Assembly (NCBI GenBank): GCA_022432975.1
Contig: CM039512.1
Location: 34,345,730-34,409,729 of the forward strand
Source: Begonia masoniana
Taxonomy: Eukaryota; Streptophyta; Magnoliopsida; Cucurbitales; Begoniaceae
DNA: 64,000 bases
Direction: 5' to 3'
Below, piece after piece: positions 1-10,940 of this stretch; position 1 is the first letter of the stretch; the number at the start of each line of letters is the position of its first letter. A program made the translations under genes and the position numbers. Under the pieces are notes generated by a model that saw nothing but the letters and a program-made list of their open reading frames with translations, was not told where the DNA came from and did not search any database.

Positions 1-888
1 ATGAACATTTATGGTGCTTAAACATAACATAAACAGGCGACAGAATAACAAAGCAAGGCATATAACATAAAACATTCAACTTAGAACGTAATTTACGACC
101 TAGCTACCCGACCACAACTCAAACAAACAAAAACCTAGTATCTCCGTGCTGTAGGGCCTTAAGGGCCAAACCTACGCGTATAAACTTACTTGACGTCTGT
201 GAAGTTACAAGCTTTGTTCGTGTTGCCTCGGCGAGTCACAAACCTATAATATGCACGTTAAAAAAATATAAACCAAGTTGCAAAAATGCTAACTAATAAC
301 TTAGTAGGATATGCTCCAAACTCCATTCAAACCTTTAGAAAACAAACTAACGTGTTTTCGTACAAAAACAACGAGTTTTCTCCAAAATATCTTAACCCTA
401 AAACTTCAACAAAACTCACGGATAACTAGTCCAAAATCGCTAACTAGATTAGAGGGTTACCTTACATGGAGAAATCGAAAGAAACTGAGGAGATCAGAGG
501 AGCTTTGATAATCATTCGTTGTTTGGAAGAGAAAAGGCAGAGAGGAGTGGAGAGAAAAAGAGAAGAGGGAAAAATGGAAGAATGGAAGAGAAGGAGAAAT
601 AAAAGGGGAAGTGGCTCACGTAAGGAGAGGAAGTTTGGCTTCATCAAGAAGCTTGGACAAGTGTCCACCAACTATTTCTTCCCACCAACATTAATTGGTT
701 TCCCAAATTGCCCCTCCATTGATTTCTAACCAATTAGTTACTTAGTTCGTCGATTTGGGTTTCTCCAAAATTCTCTTTTCCCTCAGAATATCCCAACCAT
801 TCCATTAAAATAATCATTATATTTATAACAATTAATTTCGCACGAAAATGCTGGGGATAATTTACATGGCAAAATACCGGGCGTTACA
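1..888 (-). mobile_element. Partial LTR of a Tekay-like gypsy element, cut by the window start
   Basis: The segment ends in GGGCGTTACA, the same terminus seen on the large LTRs of elements A, B and C in this window. It shares blocks with them, such as the GGGCCTTAAGGGCC block near 155-170 and a donor-like site on the minus strand near 450-463. Orientation is inferred as minus by analogy with A and C. The left end lies outside the window, so it cannot be told whether this is a solo LTR or part of a full element. Short reading frames here (311-508, 466-729) match no protein family and look like chance. It interrupts the 5' LTR of element G at 889. Confidence 0.7.
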
Positions 889-1255
889 GCAACCTTCCTC
901 TTCCCTTTCTTGGCATTGAGAATCACCAACAAAGTTGTATTTCAACTCTCATCCAAGGCTAATTGGAGTTTTTCCTTTCAAGAATGAGCCAAATCCCGAG
1001 AGGTGCTGTTTTTACCTCCTCGGACCAACAAGCACTCTTTCTTCCATAACTTTTCATCCACAGCGATTCAACCTCTGATTTTTTTTGGAGGGCATTTCCA
1101 TCACATTGAAAGTAAGTTTTCATTAAAATTTCAGCTCATTTGAAATTCATTTGAAGAAGTTGTGCATTGGCAAAATATAAGCGTTTTCGGCCAAAAAGTT
1201 TTTGTTTGCAGAGAGTTTTTTGCTTCAACTTCCAAGTCTAGGTTAAAACACGCCA
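889..1255 (+). repeat. 5' LTR remnant of element G
   Basis: The last part (1131-1255) is about 80-85% alike by eye to 22815-22939 after the integrase of G. It ends in CA immediately before a primer-binding site, as a 5' LTR should. The upstream part (889-1130) has no counterpart on the 3' side, where the start of the LTR seems deleted. The true 5' end is lost because another LTR abuts at 888. Confidence 0.65.
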
Positions 1256-1257
1256 TT

Positions 1258-1271
1258 TGGTATCAAAGCTC
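1258..1271 (+). promoter_or_regulatory. Primer-binding site of element G
   Basis: The sequence TGGTATCAAAGCTC lies two bases after the 5' LTR end. It resembles the initiator-Met tRNA complement TGGTATCAGAGC used by most plant gypsy elements, with one early mismatch. Confidence 0.75.
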
Positions 1272-1323
1272 TATTCTTTCCTTGCTGTTTTTGCTCTATT
1301 TGTGGTGTATTTTTGTTGGCAAA

Positions 1324-1803
1324 ATGATGACAAGAAGTGAGCTAATAACCAGCAAAATCGAGAGCCAAATGTTCAACAATCTTTAGCACTAAACCCGAAG
1401 GAGGGTGAATCTAATTTCCAAGGACAACTAAATGAGTTGAATCGTAAGCTTAAGAACATTAGCCAATGGATAATGAAGATGAGGAACAAACATGATAGGG
1501 TCCCTCAAACACCTTTGCCTAGAAGAAAACCCAGAAATCCAAGGAGAAAAAAAAACCACAATGACTTCATTGAAGAAGAAGAATTTGAGAATGAGGAATA
1601 TGATAATCCTTATGTAAAGTGCAGTTCTAATGAAGATTTGAAGCATGTTAAGGTAACAATTCCTTCCTTCAATGGATCTTGTAATGGTGATGCATTTTTG
1701 GATTAGGTGGGTAAAGTATAAAAAGTGTTTGATTATTACAACTAGTGTCATTATAGTTAACTAGTTATGTTAGTTTATGGTGGGAGAATTTGAAGGCACA
1801 AAG
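1324..1803 (+). pseudogene. gag: Gag N-terminal part, element G (broken)
   Basis: Two adjacent ATG codons at 1324 and 1327 open a short frame beginning MTRSEL, similar to the start of the gag of element D (MTNRSG). This frame stops at 1384. Coding resumes at 1437-1706 in another frame, with a basic/acidic linker and then the motif VTIPSFNGSC, matching ITIPPFDGTC of the D gag. Further stops follow until the WWENLKAQ stretch at about 1781, where solo LTR H interrupts. The product would be the capsid precursor forming virus-like particles in the cytoplasm. It is not functional. Confidence 0.78.
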
Positions 1804-4800
1804 TGTAACAATCCCGAACCCTCGCCGGCTCGTTGCGCTACTTTGCTAACCAAAACTGTGTTTAAAACGACGTTTAAAATAATTTTCGACTCGATTTTTG
1901 GGTTTTTCGAACCCTTGGAAAATGTTGGAAAATGTGCGTAAAATACATTTAAAAAACGTCAGAAAATGTCGGGTCAAAACATAGTAGAAATAGGAATTTG
2001 AATTTTTTTTTTTAAAGTGCTGGGCGCTGCTGGCGCCGGGCGCCGAACGCTCAGCACCCTCTCGGGTGCCAGCGCTCCAAAATGCCCGATTTTGATATTT
2101 TTTCGACCTTTTCTCACTTTTCTCAATTTCCGTCGAGCCAAACACCTCCAAAAATTCTAAAATTTTTACCACACAATCCCGACACCCTAAACTCCATGTC
2201 CCATAAAAATCTTGAAAAATCGACCTAAAACAGTTAATAAAAAAAATAGAGAAAGTAAACCCGACGTTATTTATTTTAAAATTAAAACAAGCAGCATTAC
2301 GCCTAAAATTTGCAAAAACCCAAACCTGAAATCAACACCAAAAATATGTGCAACAACCATCCAACAACACAACCGACTCGTAAACGTCCAAAATAGCTAG
2401 GAAAATATTTATATTACAACGTACCCAAAACCCTCCACTTTTGTTTTTTTAACTTTTCTCCAAGCAAATCATTCCCAAAAATATTTACAAACTATCTACA
2501 TCAAACTCCCACAAAATACCCGAGGAAGACAATGGACAAGACGCCCCAACAATAGCCTGCACCGGCATACTCCATGCATCGCCAACTGTTGCCTAGTCCT
2601 AGGCTGTCTCATCGACCTCACCTGAGAAAAACTCGTCACCTACACCATAGAACACAAAACATAAGCCTAATGCTTAACAAGTAGGGAAAAATGCACTTTA
2701 AAACAATGCATGCTCAACTCAACCCTAAAATACAGTTTCTACACACTCTGTTGTTTTCTTTTCATTCTGGTTGCATTTATCTTTCACTTGCGTGTGAATC
2801 AAGTAAGCACACGTCCCAACACAATCCAGGATGGCCACGCCTTGACCCACGAAGCAGGATCGGAGGCACACATCCTAAACAATCCGGGACGGCCATACCG
2901 AATCTCCTCCTTCGTCGATCATAGAATCCCTAGTGTGCCTTCCGGCACGAGCAGGTCGAGACAATCAGAATCCCCAGCATTCAGAATCCCCAGTGTGCTT
3001 TTCAGCACGAGCAGGTCGAGACAATCAGAATCCCCAGTGTGCTTTTCAGCACGAGCAGGTCGAGGCATTCAGAATCCCCAGTGTGCTTTTCAGCACGAGC
3101 AGGTCGAGGCATTCAGAATCCCCAGTGTGCTTTTCAGCACGAGCAGGTCGAGGCATTCAGAATCCCCAGTGTGCTTTTCAGCACGAGCAGGTCGAGGCAT
3201 TCAGAATCCCCAGTGTGCTTTTCAGCACGAGCAGGTCGAGGCATTCAGAATCCCCAGTGTGCTTTTCAGCACGAGCAGGTCGAGGCATTCAGAATCCCCA
3301 GTGTGCTTTTCAGCACGAGCAGGTCGAGGCATTCAGAATCCCCAGTGTGCTTTTCAGCACGAGCAGGTCGAGGCATTCAGAATCCCCAGTGTGCTTTTCA
3401 GCACGAGCAGGTCGAGGCATTCAGAATCCCCAGTGTGCTTTTCAGCACGAGCAGGTCGAGGCATTCAGAATCCCCAGTCGAGCAGGTCGAGACAATCAGA
3501 ATCCCCAGTGTGCCTTTCAAAACGAACAGGTCGAGGCATTCAGAATCCCCAGTGTGCTTTTCAGCACGAGCAGGTCGAGGCATTCATACTCACGACACAT
3601 TACGTAATTTAGCATAGCATCTCTCGTAGGATCCCTCTCGGGGTGCTACAACGAGCCACTTGCCCGACAAGGCTATTCTACTCAAGACCAAGTTGCATAT
3701 CCATTTTCTTATCTTACATTTCACTTTCAAAGTTTGCAAACGATGCTCTAAACACGTATTTCATAGTTAGAAAACAATGATGCATGTCACACAAAATGCT
3801 CAACACGAAACAAAACAAAACAACCAAGCAAACAATTTCCTACCGTTCCATGGTGTAGGCCTGAAGGCAAAACACAAGCTATCCACTACTTACCTGATTG
3901 CTCCAGAAAAGTTCTGTCACTTCGTCCAACCGAACTACTCGCTCGATCACCTAACAAATAAGGAAAATTCACTTAGTAACAAACTAAGGGATTCTAAAGA
4001 AATCAACTAAATAAAACTAACATTAACTTTTCAACCTAACTCTTTAAATCTGATTTTTACTACAATTTATGCCGTCCAAGTTCAAATGGCCATAACTTTC
4101 TCGTTTTTCAACAAATTTCTATTGAAATCCTCAAATTAACCAAACAAACATGGAGGCCAATCCGAAAATGCCAAAACAAAATCGGGTATATGTATTGTAC
4201 AAAACCGATTTTTCCCTAACTTACACCCAATCTCAAATTTATCCCTAAATACAAGCTAAATTAATCTATCTAACATTTCATCCATCAAAATAGAAAGAAA
4301 ATACAGCAAGGGTACCAAAATTTCGGACTTCACATGTTAGGGTTCCCAAACCCTAATCAAATTCCACTAAAACACACCAAAAACATCAAAAATCATCCTC
4401 TAAATGTATTATTATCAAAACCCAAGTAAAACTTACCTTAAAACCCTTGAAAAAGCTTGGAGAATCGATGAAATGGAGGGAAGAAAAATCCTTCAATGGC
4501 TTAAAGAAAATCGTGGAGGATGAAAAAAAAGAAGACCCTTTTTTTCTTTTTAATCACTTTTGACTTTTCTCTTTATTTTTTTAACCACCAAGATTTTCTA
4601 TTTTTAAAACTCACCCCACCCCTTTACTTTCCCCTTTTCAACGTGATTGCTTCTTCCTTACTCTCTTTTCTTTTGATTTTTATTTCATTTATTACTAACA
4701 TTCTATTGGTTCAAATATTTTGACTTTTCAAACTTTTTTTGGTTTGAATTTTCAAACTCCTTTCTCTCATGAATTTCCAACGTGAAAAGCATCCATAAAA

Positions 4801-5050
4801 CCACACATTTTCACCCTTTAATTCAATTTATTACTAGCTCCCTATTGGTTCTTATTTCCTTTGAATTTTCAACACATCACTTTTTGACTTTTCAACAACA
4901 ATTTCTTTAAAAACTCCACTCTTTCACAATATATAATCCCACTTATTTCTCTCATCATTTATCATTAAAAATAACTCTAAAATTAACGTAACCCCAACAA
5001 CATCCCCTAACTAGGGCTACGTACGAATTAGAAAATTCTCGGATGTTAAA
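1804..5050 (-). mobile_element. Solo LTR H (3247 bp) inserted in the gag of G
   Basis: The segment starts TGTAACAATCCCGAACCC and ends ATGTTAAA. It is flanked by a perfect 5-bp duplication CAAAG at 1799-1803 and 5051-5055, and the G gag reading continues across it. No internal coding region is present, so this is a solo LTR left by recombination between two LTRs. The expected terminal TTACA is TTAAA here, a one-base change. By comparison with A, B and C its orientation is minus. It carries donor-like sites near 4432 and 3892, an acceptor-like site near 2640, a GGCGCC-rich cluster at 2017-2075 and a 44-bp tandem array. Confidence 0.9.
2942..3590. repeat. 44-bp tandem repeat array within solo LTR H
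   Basis: About fifteen copies of a 44-bp unit follow head to tail. The unit contains CAGTGTGCTTTTCAGCACGA and AGCAGGTCGAGGCATTCAG. Copies between 3003 and 3443 are nearly identical. The first units have ACAATC in place of GCATTC, and one copy near 3476 is shortened. The period is not a multiple of three and the unit lacks stops in all three forward frames. This creates three overlapping repetitive reading frames of 192-300 codons that are artefacts. The other LTR families here lack this array. Confidence 0.95.
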
Positions 5051-5055
5051 CAAAG

Positions 5056-6250
5056 AAGGCGTGAAGGTGATGAGGCTATTGTGACTTGAAAGGTCGTGAA
5101 GTCTTTGATGAGAAAGAGATTCTTGCCAAGCCACCACAAACAAGAGTTGTTTCTACAAATACAAAGTTTAAAGTAAAACTCACAATCGATTGAGGAGTAC
5201 CTAACCAAGTTTAAAACTCTTAAAATTAGGAGTGGATTGGATGAGCCCAAGGAACAAGTTATTGCAAGGTTTATAAGGGGCTCCAATAGAAAAATTAGTG
5301 ATGTTGTGGAGCTACAAACTTTAGAAACCATGGATGTCTTCAAGGCAAGTGAAGAGGAAAGGAAAAAGGATTAGTAATTGGTTTCCATCTAAACCCGAGA
5401 GTTCCTACAAGCCACCATCTAAGGTGCATGAAAAAAGTATTTCACAAAGAATTGGTCTACAAAGGAAAATCAAGTTGAATTTCACAAAGAAAGTTGCAGA
5501 AGATGCCACCTGGCCAAGATCAAGGGAGATTAAGTGTTTCAAGTGCCTTGCATTGGAGCACATTGCTTCTCAATGCCCCAATAGAAGAGTTATGATTCTT
5601 AGAGAAAGCACCAGCGAGATAGTAAGTGAAAATGATCAAGAGGAGGGTTCTAGTGAGGAACTTAAATCACAAGAAGAAGTATTTCATGCTCAAGAATGGT
5701 CACTTTTGATGGTCATCCGAAGAGTTATCTTATCACAAGTCAATGATGAAGATTGTCAAAGAGAGAATATCTTTCATAGCCGATGTTTAATCAATGATAA
5801 GGTGTGTTCTCTCATAATTGATGGAGGGAGTTGCACTAATGTTGCATCTAGAGACCTTGTGGAGAAACTAGGGTTAGAGGCAACCCTACACCCGAGTCCT
5901 TATAAGTTGAGGTGGCTAAATGATTAAGAGGATATTAAGGTCTTCAAACAAGTGAGCATTGACTTTACGATTGGAGGATACAATGTCAAAGTTCTTTGTG
6001 ACGTAGTACTAATGAGTGCTAGTCACCTTTTGTTAGGAAGGCGTTGGCAATATGATCGGAGGGTAGTCTATGATGGATGCTCCAACTATGATGGAAAGAC
6101 AATCAAATTAGCGCCACTAAAGCCGAAACAAATGGTTTTTGATGAGGAGCTAAGGAAGGAAGGAAGATCAAGATTCACTTTTTTCATGTCTAAGAAGGAG
6201 TTGAGGAAATCCCTTCTAGAAAGAGAGCCTTTAATTTTGTTGATATTTTG
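5056..6250 (+). pseudogene. gag: Gag C-terminal part, zinc knuckle and protease of element G (broken)
   Basis: At 5180-5330 the gag core continues (EYLTKFKTL, EQVIARFIRG, VVELQTLETMD). At 5334-5927 come a basic linker, one CCHC zinc knuckle with the pattern CFKCLALEHIASQC, an acidic spacer, and the retropepsin region with NIFHSRC and active-site IIDGGS. After a stop at 5925-5927 (a substitution in the expected WLDD run), protease reading resumes at 5952-6251 (MSASHLLLGRRW). This order and the motifs match residues 370-600 of the intact D protein, so G and D belong to related families. The aspartate of DGG is retained. Stops make it non-functional. Confidence 0.85.
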
Positions 6251-6821
6251 AGAAATGATAGAAGAATTGGGTGAAACCCTGAGAGAGGTTCGGGCACTCT
6301 TGAATCAATACCAAAATGTGTTCCCGGAAGAGTTACGTCAAGGATTACCACATCTTAGAAGTATTGAGCACCAAATTGATTTGTAACTGGGAGTGGTGCT
6401 ACCAAATCGGCCCTCTTATAGTTTGAATCCGGAAGAGGCCAAGGAACTACACAAGCAAGTGCAAGAATTGCTTGAGAAAGGATACATCTGAGGATCCATG
6501 AGACCGTGTGCAGTGTCTACACTATTGGTGCCAAAGAAAGATGGAACCATGAGCATGTGTGTTGATAGCCGGGCCAGCAATCAAATCACAATCAAGTATA
6601 GGTTTCTTATTCCTAGACTTAAGGACATATTAGATGAACTTAGCATTGTTTCAATCTTTTCTAAAGTAGATTTGAAGAGTGGTTACCATCAAATTAGGAT
6701 GAAGGAAGAAGATGAATGGAAGACGACCTTCAATACCAAGTGTGGACTCTATGAATGGTTAGTGATGTCTTTTAACCTTTCTAATGTCCCTAGTACTTTT
6801 ATGAGACTCATGCATTACATT
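6251..6821 (+). pseudogene. pol: Reverse transcriptase N-terminal half, element G
   Basis: The region after protease encodes the usual pre-RT linker (VFPEELRQGLP, LLEKGYI) and then RT fingers and palm motifs: [25 protein letters not shown] and [10 protein letters not shown]. There are stops at 6249, near 6385 and near 6490. The frame is cut at 6821 by element E and resumes at 20791 with the YFDD box. RT copies the element RNA into DNA inside the virus-like particle. Confidence 0.85.
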
Positions 6822-7139
6822 TGTAATACCTGAAATTTTTGTATGTTTTGTCCTTAAAATATTTTGTACAATACTTAGATATTATGTAAAGTATTTTTGA
6901 TGAATAATTGGATACGCATTCTATGTCAATTTGGTTAGTTCTGATAAGAAATAAATAGAAGCAATAGTTGGAGAATTAAGTAAGGGTGTGATGGTAATTT
7001 CACAATGTAATTAGAAGATAGATTAATAAAAGGATGGATTTCACTTTCTCTCTCCCTCCCACGATAACTCTCTCAGTTTTTCTCCATTAAAGCTCATCTC
7101 CTCTACGCCCTAGCTCCAATATTGGCTGAAGAATTAAAG

Positions 7140-7144
7140 GTAAG
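7140..7144 (+). promoter_or_regulatory. Candidate splice donor in the LTR leader of element E
   Basis: AAAG|GTAAGTT follows about 100 bases of pyrimidine-rich leader (CTCTCTCTCCCTCCC near 7047). A/T-rich TAATAAAAG at about 7023 could be a TATA-like element. Equivalent donors, often TCTAG|GTAAG, sit in the same relative place on the minus strand in LTRs A, B, C and H. Splicing itself is inferred. Confidence 0.45.
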
Positions 7145-7654
7145 TTGGGTTTTGGTTTAATGTTACACAATGTTTAGTGTTTATGAGTGATAAACTAAGG
7201 TTTATTGAAGTTTTGATTTGAGTGGGTTTCCAAACCCTAAATCTATGAATTTCTTCATTGGAAATTGGTTGTGTAGCGAGTTAAGTGTGTTTGAATTTCA
7301 TTCTAGGAATTGGCTTTAGATTGTATTTGAGTTTGGTGCATAGTTTTGCAAAAAGAAGAAAAAAAGGGTTTTGGAAAATGCCAAAATGGGGCAGCCACGG
7401 TTTTTAAGTGTTTCAACCTAACTCTTGAATTTTATTTGCTGAATGACTTGCACTATTAAAAATAAGACTCTTAGAGGAGTCTATAGCATTGGAATTACTC
7501 AATTATATCGAGAAAGTTATGGTCGTTTGAAATTGGACAAAAAATTTAAGTGTGATCCAAAAATTTGGAGTTAATTTCTTAATGTGATATTTTGTTAGGT
7601 TTGTTGAGACTAGTAAGAGTAAAGCTAAGGAATATCAAGTTGAATTTCTAAGGA

Positions 7655-7710
7655 CCCGAGGTAAGTCTTTGTGCAATTGCTTGGCCGATTTGGCCTACAC
7701 CACAAGAGTT
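7655..7710 (+). promoter_or_regulatory. Second donor-like site plus GGCC/GGCCTACACC block, element E LTR
   Basis: CCGAG|GTAAGTC at 7656-7666 is followed within 20-40 bases by TTGGCCGATTTGGCCTACACC. That block can fold as a small GGCC hairpin and recurs in H, B and C on the minus strand, and as related sequence in A. Its repeated presence suggests function, but the role is unknown. Confidence 0.45.
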
Positions 7711-7840
7711 TGATGTTTTAAGGAAATTGGTGCTGTAACGAGATGAATGAAATAACCGCATGTTTTATGAACTGCATATGCACAGCATGCATTTACATTT
7801 ACGTTGACTTGCTGAGTCTTTAGCTCACAGGTGTTTCTGT

Positions 7841-7850
7841 GATGTAGGTA
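7841..7850 (+). promoter_or_regulatory. Candidate splice acceptor in the LTR of element E
   Basis: TTTCTGTGATGTAG|GTAAC has a T-rich tract before an AG. The matching sites in the other families read TGATGTAG|GTGACGA (A), TGGTGTAG|GTGAC (H) and TGGTGTAG|GTGAT (B, C). The surrounding exon-like sequence CCTCAACCCGATG is also similar in C (CCTCCACCCGATG). Confidence 0.45.
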
Positions 7851-8336
7851 ACATAGACGAACAATGTGAGAATTTCGTACCTCAACCCGATGAATGAAGC
7901 AGTTGAAGAGGAATGTCTGTGGTAGGGTGCTCGTGGCTTTTGGAGCGTATTTTGACAACTGGATAATGTGTATGTGGGTCATGGGTGACGTTTCTAATTT
8001 TGATGTGTATAAGTAGCTTATAGATAGTTAGATTTCCCATTTTGAAATACTGGAGATGTTGGGGAGTATTTTGTTTTTTGTCTGTATGGATACGTTCATT
8101 TTAGACGTATCCATGCAGTTTGTTTCTAAAATTTTGCTAAGTACTTATGGTGTAGATATGGTGACAAATTATTATGTTATTAAAGTTTAATCGTTGAGTT
8201 TATAACATATTTAAGAGTGTATTGGATGGTGAAAGAGGTTTGGAGAGTAAAGGAAGTGAATTGATGATGAGTAATAGAATTGGTTAAGTATGTAAAATGT
8301 GAAGTGTTAGTCGTAGAGGGATGGCATTTTTGTTTC

Positions 8337-8790
8337 AAAGTGTCGACCTATACTTGCAGGGATCGACCTATTAGTTAAAGTGTCGACCTGTAGGCTAAGG
8401 TGTCGACTAATTTAAGCAAGAGTCGATTCTAGAGAGGATTGAGGTGTCGACCTTGTTGTAGGTGTGTCGACCAGTTTAATGCAAAAATCGATAGGGGTGT
8501 CAACCTGGGCGTGCAGGTGTCGACCCCTTCGTGGCAGGTGTCGGCCCCTTTTGGCAAGTGTCGACCCCGAAGTTTAAACTGATGAAAACAGAGAGAAACG
8601 AGGTGTCGACCTGATTACATAGGTGTCGACCCCTCTTGGCAAGTGTCGACCCCTCTTTGCAGGTGTCGACCCCCAAGTTAAGTCTGTCGAAAATAGAGAA
8701 AGATGGAGTGTCGACCGATCTCTAGAGGTGTTGACCAGTTAGTAGACCTGAGACGCGTGAAGTGTTGACCGGCCTGTTCAATTGTCAACC
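8337..8790. repeat. GTCGAC-rich palindromic array in the left LTR of E
   Basis: More than a dozen copies of GTGTCGACC, many flanked by CCCCT and GGCAAGT or GCAGGT, recur at irregular 20-60 bp spacing. The core GTCGAC is a 6-bp palindrome. The same array is in the right LTR at 13105-13480 and 20541-20575, with several units changed or missing. It occupies the same part of the LTR as the CGATCGATCG clusters of A, B and C. Confidence 0.85.
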
Positions 8791-9004
8791 AGCAGACATC
8801 CTTTTTGTTGGTTTCTTTTCTTCAAAACTCAGATTAGCTTAAGCAACCCTACGAGTCTTTCAACACATTTATTGAGGTGTATTCAAAGGCATCAAAGCCA
8901 ATGTTAAGTTTAAAGTAAAGTAAAAAAATTTTATGCCAAAAACGTCTTAAGTTAAGAAAGATTTATGTCAAGTCCCGTGACGGCCTCTGGGTCGGCACAA
9001 ATTA

Positions 9005-9019
9005 TGGTATTAGAGTGCC
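9005..9019 (+). promoter_or_regulatory. Primer-binding site of element E
   Basis: TGGTATTAGAGTGCC follows the 5' LTR end after a short A/T spacer. It is a decayed match to the initiator-Met tRNA complement TGGTATCAGAGCC. Confidence 0.75.
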
Positions 9020-9159
9020 TGGGTTGAAAATTGTTTCTGTAGATTGCCCAACAGCACAAGCCACTGTCCGGACATGCTTTCTCAACTGTAAGTATGTTTA
9101 TGAGTTTTTTCGCATTTTCTAAGATTTATCTATTTATAAACTTGTATAGGATTAGAAAA

Positions 9160-10125
9160 ATGGTTAGAGATAGAATTGAGAGGGATGATACCATCAACCG
9201 ACTGACTAATCTGCTCGATTGACAAGCTCAACATATAGATCGACAATCTCAACAGCTGGAGATATTGGTAAATGAGTGAACCAAAGGAACCAGGAATTGG
9301 ACATTCTTAACCATCAGGGCAATGAGAGATTTCAACGACTTCGACCTCCCGTATTCGATGGACAGTCGACGGACCCCACTTCTGCAGAGGAGTGGATCTG
9401 AACTATGGAGGATATGTTTGCTATGCGAAGGTAGAGAATAGAGAAAATGTTTCATGTGCGACGTTACACCTTGCGAAGAACGCTAGATTTTCGTGGGACA
9501 CCATCAAAGCCACCACTGATGTAATGGTGATGACTTGGGAGCAGTTCCGAACCGTGTTTTATGAAAAATACTTCAGTCATACCGTGCTAGCGATAAAGAA
9601 GGTGGAGTTTTCTCAGTTACGATAGACTAGCTCAGTGGTGGCGTATGTTTGGCGGTTCGAAGCATTATCACTATTTGCAGTTAACCTGGTGAGCGACAAC
9701 AACGATAAGGTACATCAATTTTTTCAGGGTCTGAAGCCTGGAATTTATAAGAGCGTGAAGTTATCGGGGACCCTGGATGTTCCCTGCGCGAGTATTGTGG
9801 CCAAGGCCTTGGAAGTAGATAAGGCTGACAAAAATTGGTTAAGCCAAAGGAACCTGCGAGGGGATTCTTTCAAGAAATCCAGCCTCAGAATAGAGGATGG
9901 CAACTGAGAGGTGGACAACAACAATAGCAACGAGGTGTAAAAAGGCCATTTGATGGGAAAAATAATCAGAGAAAGGGAAAACAGATCCAAGGAGCTTCAC
10001 AGAAGTCTCTGTGTCCTAAATGCCAAAAGGAGCATTCTGGTGATTGCAGAGTGGGTATAGATAAGTGTTATCGATGTGGAGAAACTGGCACTTTGTAAGG
10101 GATTGTCCAAAGCCAGGCAAAGATC
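9160..10125 (+). pseudogene. gag: Gag of element E (broken)
   Basis: The likely start at 9160 opens MVRDRIERDDTINRL, parallel to the gag start of element C. The middle shows WDTIKATTDVMVMTWEQF and KVHQFFQGLKPGI, typical of Tekay-type gag. Two zinc knuckles follow at about 10010-10110: CPKCQKEHSGDC, and CYRCGETG with a one-base loss that disrupts the histidine part. In-frame TGA or TAG codons near 9222, 9278, 9400 and 9625 mostly fit CGA-to-TGA or CAG-to-TAG change. It is the capsid/nucleocapsid precursor of a dead copy. Confidence 0.83.
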
Positions 10126-10129
10126 AATG

Positions 10130-10940
10130 GAGAGTTATGTTGAGGATTTTTGCTTTTATCGAGCCAGATGAGGAGGAAAGTGTAGTACAGTATTCAGTGA
10201 TCACAGGTACATTACTGGGGTAGCTGCATTTACATTGATCGCAAGTACAATTTTAATTACTGGGGTAGCTGCATTTACATTGATCGATACGAGTGCTACC
10301 CATTCATTTATTTCATCTACATGTGTAACTAGAGTTAATTTGATACCCAGTCCAGCTGTTTTATAGTGTGATGTTGCCATCTGGGGAACATTGACACTCA
10401 GATCAAGTGGTTCAAGGTAATATTATTTCAGTAGGAAACAATACCCTTTATACCAGATTGATTATAATGGGTATGAAGGGTTACGACATTATCTTGGGAA
10501 TGGATTGGCTATCTCGCCATTATGCTACTATCGATTGCAGATTGGGGATAGTGTCTCTCCAGCCTCTGAGTAAAGAAAGGTTCACTCGTCAAGCAATGGA
10601 AAGGACAAGTAGAATTCCTGTTTCTTATTCTATGATGGCCCAGGAAAAGTTTAAAGATGGATGCTCAGTGCATTGAGCCAGTATGATTGATACTCGGATT
10701 CTCAGCGAGGTGAAGTTAGATGATATTCATGTTGTTCAAGAGTTTCCGGAAGTTTTTCTAGAAGATCTTCCAGGTTTGCCTCATGACCGAGAAATTGAAT
10801 TCGTCATTGACGTATATCTAGGAAATGAACCTGAGTCAAAGAATCCATACAGACTGGCACCTACCGAACTAAAGGAACTGAAGTCTCAATTAGAGGAATT
10901 GGTGAGCAAGGATTTTGCTCGACCAAGTTTTTTGCCATAG
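10130..10940 (+). pseudogene. pol: Protease and pre-RT linker of element E (broken)
   Basis: The retropepsin region reads AAFTLIDTSATHSFIS around 10275-10315, then GYDIILGMDWLSRHYATIDC at 10480-10545. The linker [25 protein letters not shown] lies at 10740-10815. A direct duplication near 10206-10285 repeats the stretch before the active site and shifts the frame. The normal role is to process the Gag-Pol polyprotein. A TAG at 10938-10940 stands where the conserved tryptophan of PWGAPVLF is expected. Confidence 0.83.

Larger units (their letters stand above)
6822..8999 (+). repeat. Left (5') LTR of element E
   Basis: This 2178-bp LTR runs from TGTAATACC to GGGTCGGCACA. It contains a pyrimidine-rich leader-like stretch (7045-7110), a donor-like site at 7140, a second at 7661 followed by GGCCGATTTGGCC, an acceptor-like site ending at 7847, an inverted repeat GGATACGT/ACGTATCC near 8090-8113 and a GTCGAC-rich array. 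Compared with the right LTR it lacks a stretch before position 7735 (the right copy shows it at about 12350-12500), so this copy has an internal deletion. Confidence 0.88.

Noticed and set aside
2942..3590. Regular repeats resembling a CRISPR array
   Set aside because: The units are directly abutting with no unique spacers, the sequence is plant DNA, and the array lies inside an LTR.
2710..3617. Three overlapping repetitive reading frames of 192-300 codons that could look like a repeat protein
   Set aside because: The 44-bp unit is not a multiple of three and has no stops in any forward frame, so all three frames stay open by chance; the region lies in a solo LTR.
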